DNA of 34,114 bases. Source: Lachnospiraceae bacterium. GTDB lineage: Bacteria > Bacillota > Clostridia > Lachnospirales > Lachnospiraceae. Within the stretch, counting starts at the first letter, position 1. The number at the start of each line of letters is the position of its first letter. Shown in pieces: positions 16,159 through 22,279 of the stretch. The DNA lies in NCBI GenBank assembly GCA_017438775.1, contig JAFRUR010000070.1:1-34114 (forward strand). Reading direction: 5' to 3'. A program made the position numbers and the translations under genes. The notes below the pieces were generated by a model. That model was not told the origin of the DNA and made no database searches. It saw only the letters and a list, made by a program, of their open reading frames with translations.

Positions 16159-17330
16159 CTCGGGACCTCTTCGCCCATGTAGTAGACGGCCTTCACGGTG
16201 ACGTCCTCGTCGAAGAGGACGATATCCGCGTCCATGCCCGGGGTGAGGCGCCCCTTGCGGCCGTCGATCTTCATGATCCGGGCCGGGGTCTCGCACATCA
16301 TGCGGATGACGTCGGGAAGCGGAATACCGGCCTTCTTCCAGACGGTGCGCACGAGGCGGTCCGCCGTGGCGATGCTGCCCGCGAAGGCGGAGCGGTCCGG
16401 GAGCTTGGCGACGCCGTCCTCGATGATGACGTCGTAGCCGTCCTCGTTGCTGCCGATCCGGGTCGTGAGCACGTCCAGGCCGGTCGGGCGCAGGGAATCC
16501 GTGATCAGGCTGACCTTGTCCGTGCCTTTCAGACGCACGATCATGCGGATGAGTTCGGGCGGGAGATGGCAGCCGTCGGCGATGATCTCCACGTCCAGGT
16601 CCTCCAGGGCGTAGGCCGCCTCGGTGACGCCGAGGATGCGGAAGCCGCCTTTGCGGACGATGGAGGAAGTGCAGGAGTAGAGGTGGGTGATGTGGCTGTA
16701 GCCGTGGGCCATGGCCGCCTTCACCTCGTCATAGGTGGCGCTTGTGTGGCCGATGGAGGCCAGGATCCCGTGCTTTGTCAGCACGTCGCCCAGCTCCAGG
16801 GCGCCCTCCTTTTCCGGGGCGACAGACCAGCGGGCGATGGCGCCGTCCGCGCGCTCCAGAATCTCCGTGTATTCGTCGGGGGCGGGATCGCGGACGTAGC
16901 GCGCGTCCTGACCGCCCCGCATCTCCATGGAGAAGTACGGCCCCTCCAGATGGAGGCCGGGCACGAACTGCGTTCTGGAAAGCTCCGGGAGCGCCTCGTG
17001 ATAGGCGTCAATGCTCCGCAGAATCTCCGACCGGGCCCCGGAAAGGGTGGTCGGGAAGATGGTCGTGGTGCCGTGGATCAGATGCATGCGGCAGGCCGTG
17101 AGATAGGCCTCTTTGGTGCCGTCCATGAAGTCGGCGCCGCCGGCCCCGTGGGTGTGCATGTCGATGAAGCCGGCCGAGGCGTACAGGCCCTGGCCGTCGA
17201 TCACCTGCGCTTCGGGAATGAGCGTCCCGGGAGGCAGGATGGCCGCGACTTTGCCTTCGGAGAGGAGGAGACCCCCCTCCGCGATCTGTCCGCCGTCAAC
17301 GATTCGGACGTTGGTGATGAGTTTCAGCAT
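16155..17330 (-). CDS. nagA: N-acetylglucosamine-6-phosphate deacetylase-like protein, copy 1
   Basis: This 391-residue paralogue of the downstream gene opens MLKLITNVRIVDGGQ. Motifs are DMHTHGAGG, PGLHLEGPY, SIGHTSA, THLYSCTSS, IIADGCHLPP and ITDS, so the metal and catalytic positions look intact. The Asn-Ala-Met of the phosphate-contact loop is replaced by Ser-Cys-Thr. The start at 17330 overlaps the end of nagB by 7 bp, and longer in-frame starts would lie deep inside nagB. Two adjacent divergent deacetylases suggest two acylated substrates, or a hetero-oligomer. Confidence 0.87.
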   Translation of the reverse strand: MLKLITNVRIVDGGQIAEGGLLLSEGKVAAILPPGTLIPEAQVIDGQGLYASAGFIDMHTHGAGGADFMDGTKEAYLTACRMHLIHGTTTIFPTTLSGARSEILRSIDAYHEALPELSRTQFVPGLHLEGPYFSMEMRGGQDARYVRDPAPDEYTEILERADGAIARWSVAPEKEGALELGDVLTKHGILASIGHTSATYDEVKAAMAHGYSHITHLYSCTSSIVRKGGFRILGVTEAAYALEDLDVEIIADGCHLPPELIRMIVRLKGTDKVSLITDSLRPTGLDVLTTRIGSNEDGYDVIIEDGVAKLPDRSAFAGSIATADRLVRTVWKKAGIPLPDVIRMMCETPARIMKIDGRKGRLTPGMDADIVLFDEDVTVKAVYYMGEEVPR

Positions 17331-18100
17331 ATGCCGTCCTCCCGGAGGAGCCGGCTGCTGTCCGAATCGAGGTACAGGACGGCGTTCGGCTGCTCGCGCA
17401 GGATGGTGCAGGGGCACTCCTCGGAGATATCGCCGGTGAGCATGCGGTATGCCGCGGCGGCCTTGGTGGGTGCGGGCACCATGCAGAAATGATACTGCGC
17501 GCGCATCAGGCGGGGCACCGTCAGGGTGAGCGCCTGGGCGGGCACGTCGTCGAAGGCGGCAAAGCATCCGTCGTGCACCTGCTGCATGCGGCAGACGTCG
17601 TCCAGGTCCACGACCTTGACGTCCTTCGGATCGTCGAACTTTGCGAAGCCGGGATCGTTGAAGGCGATGTGGCCGTTTTCTCCGATGCCCATGCAGACGA
17701 TGTCGATGGGCTCCTCGTTCAGACGGGCCGCGTAGTCTGCACTGGTCTTATCCGTGTCCGGATCCTCCCCGTTCAGGAAGGTGACGGAGCGGAACGTGCG
17801 CAGGTCGAAGATCCTGTCGCGCAGGAACTGGCCGAAGGCCTGGGGCGCCGTGTGGTCAAGCCCCACGTATTCGTCCATGTGGAAGGCATCGATACGGGAG
17901 AAATCGATCTCCGGGTCTTCCACGGCCGCCTTCAGGAAATCATTCTGGCTGGGCGCCGCCGCGAAGATGACGCGGATATGGTCCTTTTCCTCGAGGAGCT
18001 TTCTGACGGCGGCCTTAAAATCCGCTGCGGCGCGTTTCCCCATCGCTTCGCGTGTTTCAAAGACGCGCACGGTGAGGGAATCCTTCATAAACTCTTTCAT
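17324..18100 (-). CDS. nagB: Glucosamine-6-phosphate deaminase
   Basis: This 258-residue enzyme converts glucosamine 6-phosphate to fructose 6-phosphate and ammonia. The catalytic DAFHMDEYVGL and GIGENGHIAFNDPG motifs are intact, and length and order fit the NagB family. The ATG at 18100 has AGGAGG eight bases upstream; a second ATG four codons later (MKDSLTVRVF) is a less favoured alternative. It is the first gene of the minus-strand operon and is divergent from the AraC-type regulator. Confidence 0.92.
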   Translation of the reverse strand: MKEFMKDSLTVRVFETREAMGKRAAADFKAAVRKLLEEKDHIRVIFAAAPSQNDFLKAAVEDPEIDFSRIDAFHMDEYVGLDHTAPQAFGQFLRDRIFDLRTFRSVTFLNGEDPDTDKTSADYAARLNEEPIDIVCMGIGENGHIAFNDPGFAKFDDPKDVKVVDLDDVCRMQQVHDGCFAAFDDVPAQALTLTVPRLMRAQYHFCMVPAPTKAAAAYRMLTGDISEECPCTILREQPNAVLYLDSDSSRLLREDGIC

Positions 18101-18177
18101 AACGCATTCCTCCTTTGCTGCTTCCGTCCTGCCCGGATTCGGGACGGGGACGGAGCCTGCATGCTTTCCTGCGATAT

Positions 18178-18206
18178 ATTATAGCGCCTCGGAAACGGCG
18201 TGGAAT
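18178..18206 (-). promoter_or_regulatory. Promoter of nagB
   Basis: A perfect TATAAT lies on the minus strand at 18183-18178, with only ATTCCA at the 17-bp -35 position. The weak -35 and the palindrome just upstream suggest activation by the divergent AraC-type protein. Confidence 0.55.
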
Positions 18207-18215
18207 GTACTTTTT

Positions 18216-18241
18216 CCGCAAAAATATGTGTTATTTTGCGG
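18216..18241. promoter_or_regulatory. Palindromic operator between nagB and the AraC-type gene
   Basis: CCGCAAAA (18216-18223) and TTTTGCGG (18234-18241) form a perfect 8-bp inverted repeat with a 10-bp spacer. It sits just upstream of both the nagB and araC -35 positions, as expected for a regulator controlling both directions. The core AACACATA (minus strand) recurs at 1694-1701. Confidence 0.6.
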
Positions 18242-18254
18242 CGGGGGCCGGTGC

Positions 18255-18283
18255 TTGCGGTTTTTCCCCGGATTTGATACAAT
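18255..18283 (+). promoter_or_regulatory. Promoter of the AraC-type regulator gene
   Basis: TTGCGG (18255-18260) and TACAAT (18278-18283) are separated by exactly 17 bp, giving a leader of about 70 nt. Confidence 0.65.
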
Positions 18284-18358
18284 GTGCCTGTGTTTTTGCG
18301 GGCGCCGCGCCCGCAGGAAACAGGATTTTCTTCCGCGCATTCCGGGGAGACCGAGATT

Positions 18359-19264
18359 ATGAATGAACCGATCACGCAGACCCTGACCCGGCTTCGGGAC
18401 GGCCTGACGACAGAAAACTTAAACCAGCTCTTCCGCAACCTTCACTTCGGCCGCTCCGAAGAGGAGGCGGCGAAGTATGCCTCTGTGCCGTCGCCGGACG
18501 ACGCCTTTACCGCGTTCGAGGAACACAACTACTACGAGATGACCATCCAGCTGGACAAGCACACGCTGGTGCAGGTCGGGCCGCATGTGTATGACCTGCA
18601 GCCCGGCCAGTTCTGCGTCATCCCGCCCGGCATGCAGCACCGCATCAAGTGGGGCAGCAAGAACGACCCGACGGCGGACATGATGTGGATCAACATCACC
18701 GGAGAGATCGTGCGCACCAGCTGCACGGCCTATGCCGGAGAGACCCGCAGCAAGGTCTGGGGCTCGGACCTGACGATCCCCGGAAGTTTCATGATCGGAG
18801 AGGTGTTCGCGGAAAAGGAGAAGAACCGCCCCGGCTCCGCGCAGGCCATCGTCAGCTATCTGCGCGCTTTTTTCTCCCTGCTTCTCCAGAACGTGGATTT
18901 TCAGAGCGAGTCGGCCGGTGTGCGCTGGACGGGCGAGATGGTGGCGCAGGTGCAGCGCTACATCCGCGATCACCTCGGGGAACCCCTGAGCCTCACGGAC
19001 CTGTCCGCCAACGTGTCGCTCTCCCCCAACTACCTCTGCAAGATCTTCAAGGACGTCACAGGGGAGACCATCACGCATTACACGCAGAACCTCAAGGTGG
19101 AGCGCTCGATCGAACTCATGAAGGAGGGCCTGTCCCTCGGGGCCATCGCGGATCAGCTCGGTTTCTGCGACCAGTTCTATTTCAGCAAGGTATTCAAATC
19201 CTTCATGTGCATCTCGCCGATGCAGTTCCGCAAATCGATCCGGCAGCAGGGAAAGACGGCATAA
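18359..19264 (+). CDS. AraC-family transcriptional regulator
   Basis: This 301-residue regulator has an N-terminal sensing half that looks like the cupin-type AraC ligand domain (HTLVQVGPHVYDLQPGQFCVIPPGMQHRI). Its C-terminal half has two helix-turn-helix motifs: LSLTDLSANVSLSPNYLCKIF and LGAIADQLGFCDQFYFSKVFKSF, the second with the family hallmark. The ATG at 18359 has GGGGAG ten bases upstream. It is divergent from nagB and most likely activates the nag genes and the importer in response to a sugar. The ligand is unknown. Confidence 0.88.
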   Translation: MNEPITQTLTRLRDGLTTENLNQLFRNLHFGRSEEEAAKYASVPSPDDAFTAFEEHNYYEMTIQLDKHTLVQVGPHVYDLQPGQFCVIPPGMQHRIKWGSKNDPTADMMWINITGEIVRTSCTAYAGETRSKVWGSDLTIPGSFMIGEVFAEKEKNRPGSAQAIVSYLRAFFSLLLQNVDFQSESAGVRWTGEMVAQVQRYIRDHLGEPLSLTDLSANVSLSPNYLCKIFKDVTGETITHYTQNLKVERSIELMKEGLSLGAIADQLGFCDQFYFSKVFKSFMCISPMQFRKSIRQQGKTA

Positions 19265-19309
19265 GGCCGCTGGTCCCGGACCTTCAGGGGCAGCAGAAGG
19301 GAAAACGGT

Positions 19310-19906
19310 ATGGGACAGAAGAATTCGAAGCAGACAGGAACCGGCCCGCAGATCCCCCAGTCCGACAAAAGCGGGACGTGGCTGGAGAGCACGTCGCGGC
19401 TCCACAGCGAGCAGCAGACGCAGATGACAAAGTCGTTCCAGGACGGCGGGTACGCGGTGGGCGCCTTCCTCTTTTTCGAGGGGGTCCTGACGCTGCTCAT
19501 CGGCATCATCCTGACCGTGATCATGGGCTTCGTGACCGTCACGAAGATCCTGCTGTTCATCGGCGTGATGTCCATTGTCGCGGGAGCGATGCTGGTGCGG
19601 CAGGGAAAGCAGTTCAAGGCGATCTGCATGGCCCACCTGAGCCAGGTGCGGCCGCAGGGCGTCACGCGCATCGCCGACGTGGCAGCGGCCCTGAAAGAGA
19701 GCCCCGAGACGGCGGAGAAGTACCTGCGGGAGCTCATCCGACGCGGCTATTTCCCGGGGGCCTTTATCGACGACGACAAGAAGCTTCTCGTGCGCAAGGT
19801 GAAGGAAGCAGCGCCGGAGGTCTGTCCGAAATGCGGCTCCTCCTGGTCCGCGGGGAAGGACGCCCTGGAGGTCTGCCCCTTCTGCGGAGCGGACCTGAAG
19901 AAGTAA
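19310..19906 (+). CDS. Membrane protein with helical domain and C-terminal zinc ribbon
   Basis: This 198-residue protein has a hydrophilic N-terminus followed by two transmembrane segments (FFEGVLTLLIGIILTVIMGF and ILLFIGVMSIVAGAML). A cytoplasmic helical domain (VTRIADVAAALKESPETAEKYL, winged-helix-like) follows. A C-terminal zinc ribbon uses CPKCG and CPFCG. The pattern resembles Clostridia proteins annotated only as PCI or zinc-ribbon domain proteins. It lies 45 bp after the AraC gene and may be co-transcribed, but has no evident link to sugar metabolism. Its function is unknown. Confidence 0.7.
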   Translation: MGQKNSKQTGTGPQIPQSDKSGTWLESTSRLHSEQQTQMTKSFQDGGYAVGAFLFFEGVLTLLIGIILTVIMGFVTVTKILLFIGVMSIVAGAMLVRQGKQFKAICMAHLSQVRPQGVTRIADVAAALKESPETAEKYLRELIRRGYFPGAFIDDDKKLLVRKVKEAAPEVCPKCGSSWSAGKDALEVCPFCGADLKK

Positions 19907-19950
19907 GAATCGGGGACCGGTCACAGAGAAGGGCCGAAAAACAGGATATC

Positions 19951-19991
19951 ATGCCGGCAGGAGGCGTTCCATCGGACGCTCCTGCCGGCAT
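19951..19991 (+). terminator. Bulged 16-bp hairpin after the zinc-ribbon gene
   Basis: ATGCCGGCAGGAG plus GCGT (19951-19967) pairs with 19976-19991, with one bulged G and an eight-base loop. Only a weak T-rich tail follows, so it is a probable but imperfect terminator. The gap from here to 20194 contains no supported gene. Confidence 0.6.
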
Positions 19992-20194
19992 TCCGATTCT
20001 GCGGCATCTGTCTTCCCCGGCTGCCGGACCGGTCTGAATCTGGAAGGGGTGCACCGGAAAGGAGGCGCAGTGCGACCGCCTCAGTGCGGGCGCGGGGCAG
20101 ACATGGCCGTGTGAAGCACAGCGGACCTTCACGAGCTGTCAGCAGAATTCTACAAAACCGAAAATTTTTTTGTCAAAAAAAGTACTGAAACCGG

Positions 20195-20223
20195 TTGTCT
20201 TTTTTTGAACAACGTGATAGAAT
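20195..20223 (+). promoter_or_regulatory. Promoter of the ATP synthase operon
   Basis: TTGTCT (20195-20200) and TAGAAT (20218-20223) are separated by exactly 17 bp, in an AT-rich patch. A T7-gtc-A7 inverted repeat (20165-20181) lies immediately upstream. Confidence 0.65.
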
Positions 20224-20261
20224 ATGCGATTATATCCAGAAAGGAGGGCCCGAAAGGACAG

Positions 20262-21128
20262 ATGGACAAACAGAAACGCACCAGAGTTCTGGTGATCGCG
20301 GGCCTTATCCTGGCCGCGCTCCTGTGCGCGGTCATCGCTCTCGCGCGGGGGCATACCGGCGGGAGGGAGAGCATCCAGGAGGCCATGAAGGACGCGGTCC
20401 TGCACGAGACAGGAAAAGTCAGCCTTTTCGGTCTCGTGGAGGTCAACCCGGCCGTCGCCGCGGGCTTTGTGCTCACATGCATCCTGCTTTTCGCCGCGCT
20501 CCTGATCCGGCTCTTTGCCGTGCCGCGTTTTCGGGAAGTCCCGGGGAAAGCGCAGCTCCTCCTCGAGACGGCGGTGGGATATTTTGACGGTCTGGCAAAG
20601 ACCAACAGCCCGCACCGCCACGGCTTCCTGAGTTTTTATCTCTTTGCGGCGGGCGTCTACATTTTCCTGGGAACGCTCCTGGAGCTGTTCGGCCTCCAGG
20701 CCGTATCGACGGCCGGACGGTCCATCAGCCTTCCCGCACCGCTCTCCGACATCAACGCCGCACTGGCCATGGGCCTGCTGTCTTACGGCGTCATTCTGGT
20801 CGGCGGTTTGCGGGCGAACGGGCTGCGCGGGGCGGGCGCTGCGCTCAAGGACTTCTCGCTTCCGATCTCGATGAGCTTCCGCCTTTTCGGCGCGCTCCTT
20901 TCGGGGCTCCTGGTCACAGAGCTGGTATACTACACGCTGCGCCTGAGCTTCGTGATCCCGGTGTTCGTGGGAATCATGTTCACCCTCCTTCATGCCCTCA
21001 TCCAGACCTACGTCCTCACGATGCTGGTATCGGTCTTCTACGGGGAATGCACGGAGCCTCACGCACCGAAGGAAAAGAAGCAGAAGAGAGGCCGCGCCGC
21101 AGTCAAAGATGCAGAGACAGCCGCATAG
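20262..21128 (+). CDS. atpB: F-type ATP synthase subunit a
   Basis: This 288-residue integral membrane subunit forms the ion half-channels next to the c-ring. The conserved Arg lies in SMSFRLFGALLSG. The PLSDINAALAMGL segment matches the family (P-T-x-D-x-N) motif, and the final helix is LIQTYVLTMLVSVFY. It has a longer N-terminal hydrophilic stretch and a basic C-terminal tail (KEKKQKRGRAA) than compact homologues. The start at 20262 was chosen because it follows AAAGGA and begins just before the first hydrophobic helix; the ribosome binding site spacing is not ideal. Confidence 0.9.
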   Translation: MDKQKRTRVLVIAGLILAALLCAVIALARGHTGGRESIQEAMKDAVLHETGKVSLFGLVEVNPAVAAGFVLTCILLFAALLIRLFAVPRFREVPGKAQLLLETAVGYFDGLAKTNSPHRHGFLSFYLFAAGVYIFLGTLLELFGLQAVSTAGRSISLPAPLSDINAALAMGLLSYGVILVGGLRANGLRGAGAALKDFSLPISMSFRLFGALLSGLLVTELVYYTLRLSFVIPVFVGIMFTLLHALIQTYVLTMLVSVFYGECTEPHAPKEKKQKRGRAAVKDAETAA

Positions 21129-21236
21129 GCAAAACCGTCAAAGCACATGAACCGGTCAACGGCCGCAGATGCAGGACCGGCCGCATAGGCGCGACCGGCG
21201 AAGCACATGGCCGGTCAACGGCCGCAGACACAGCGC
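21121..21236 (+). repeat. Two-copy imperfect 60-bp tandem repeat between atpB and atpE
   Basis: A unit beginning CCGCATAGGC at 21121 is repeated from 21181 with a few substitutions and one missing base. Shared blocks include AAGCACATG and CGGTCAACGGCCGCAGA. The repeat begins inside the last codons of atpB and occupies much of the 228-bp intergenic space. No gene is present in 21129-21356. Confidence 0.75.
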
Positions 21237-21356
21237 AGCATATGGCCGGATGCGGGCTGAAGTTCAGATTTCACCCGCAGAATAAAGTGAAAAACAGAAA
21301 CGTTCGAATCACCTCCGTACACGCGCGGAGATTCTACAGGAAGAGAGGATGATCTC

Positions 21357-21746
21357 ATGAAAAAGAAAGTTCTGATATTTGCAGCAGTTCTGACCGCAGC
21401 GCTGGTCCTTGTGACCTGCATCCCTGCTGCAAGAGCCCTGGCCGCCGGCGCGCAGCCGGAGGCGCAGGCCCTGACCGCCGCCGGCGATGTGCAGGAGGAG
21501 GGGACCGTCTCTGCCGCATCGGAGACCTCCTCCAAGGCCTGGGCTGCCGGCGTTGCGATCGCCGTGACGGCGGGCCTCGGCGCTCTTTCCATGGGACTTG
21601 CCATCGCGAGATCCGTTGACGGCATCGCCCGTCAGCCGGAGGCCAGCGGCAGCATCCGCACGGCGCTCATGCTCGGCCTTGTCTTTATCGAGACGGCCAT
21701 CATCTATGCGCTCATCGTTGCGATTCTGGTTATCTTCGTTCTGTAA
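21357..21746 (+). CDS. atpE: F-type ATP synthase subunit c with signal-peptide-like extension
   Basis: This 129-residue proteolipid forms the rotor ring. The hairpin core is standard: first helix, then the loop ARQPEASGSI, then a second helix with the ion-carrying Glu in VFIETAIIYAL. Canonical c subunits are about 70-90 residues. Here about 50 residues precede the core, comprising a signal peptide (MKKKVLIFAAVLTAALVLV, then ARALAAGA as a likely cleavage site) and an acidic linker. In the sodium-binding pattern of Ilyobacter, a Gln sits 13 residues before the ARQPE Arg; here it is Met. Thr follows the Glu and Tyr is at +5, so ion specificity is ambiguous. Confidence 0.9.
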   Translation: MKKKVLIFAAVLTAALVLVTCIPAARALAAGAQPEAQALTAAGDVQEEGTVSAASETSSKAWAAGVAIAVTAGLGALSMGLAIARSVDGIARQPEASGSIRTALMLGLVFIETAIIYALIVAILVIFVL

Positions 21747-21757
21747 GGGAGGCTGTT

Positions 21758-22279
21758 ATGCCGCTGAATATCGATTTTCTTCAGGTGCTGCTGCATCTGT
21801 TCAACTTCGTGATCCTCTCGGCAGGGCTCTACCTGCTCCTCTATAAGCCGGTAAAGGGCTTTATGGATCGGCGGGAGGCTGCCTATGCGCAGAAGGCACA
21901 GGAGGCCGAAGAGAGGATCGCGGAGGCGATGGAGCTGCGCCGCACCTACGAGGAGCAGCTGGCGGGCCTCGAGAAGGAGATGGACGAGAGCCGCCGCTCC
22001 CTTCGCATGGCGCTGGAGGCAGAGAGGCAGGAGGAGCTCGAAAAGGCGCGCGAGAAGGCGGAGCAGATCGTCAAAAAGGCCGCTGCCGAGGCCCGGCTCG
22101 AGCACGAAAGAATGATGATCGACGTGAACCGTCAGACCGGAGAACTCGCTGAAGAGGCCACGAAGCGTCTTCTTGGCCGATCCACATCGGATCTGTTTGA
22201 TGACTTCCTGGATCTCTCCGAGGAGGCCATCGCCGCGGAGGGACTGTACGATTCGATGGAGGCGAGAGCGTATGAATAG
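21758..22279 (+). CDS. atpF: F-type ATP synthase subunit b
   Basis: This 173-residue peripheral-stalk subunit has one N-terminal membrane helix (FVILSAGLYLLLYKPVKGFM). A long charged coiled coil (about residues 40-140) follows, ending in an acidic tail (DLFDDFLDLSEEAIAAEG). In typical enzymes its C-terminus binds the delta C-terminal domain. Here that domain is encoded by the next gene, fused to alpha. The stop codon overlaps the atpA start by 8 bp. Confidence 0.9.
   Translation: MPLNIDFLQVLLHLFNFVILSAGLYLLLYKPVKGFMDRREAAYAQKAQEAEERIAEAMELRRTYEEQLAGLEKEMDESRRSLRMALEAERQEELEKAREKAEQIVKKAAAEARLEHERMMIDVNRQTGELAEEATKRLLGRSTSDLFDDFLDLSEEAIAAEGLYDSMEARAYE

Noticed and set aside
20070..20114. A 14-residue GTG-started frame with AAAGGAGG upstream
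   Set aside because: It lies upstream of the predicted ATP synthase promoter and is not joined to any gene, so a leader-peptide role is unsupported.
21121..21236. CRISPR-like repeats
   Set aside because: There are only two directly abutting 60-bp units with no spacers.
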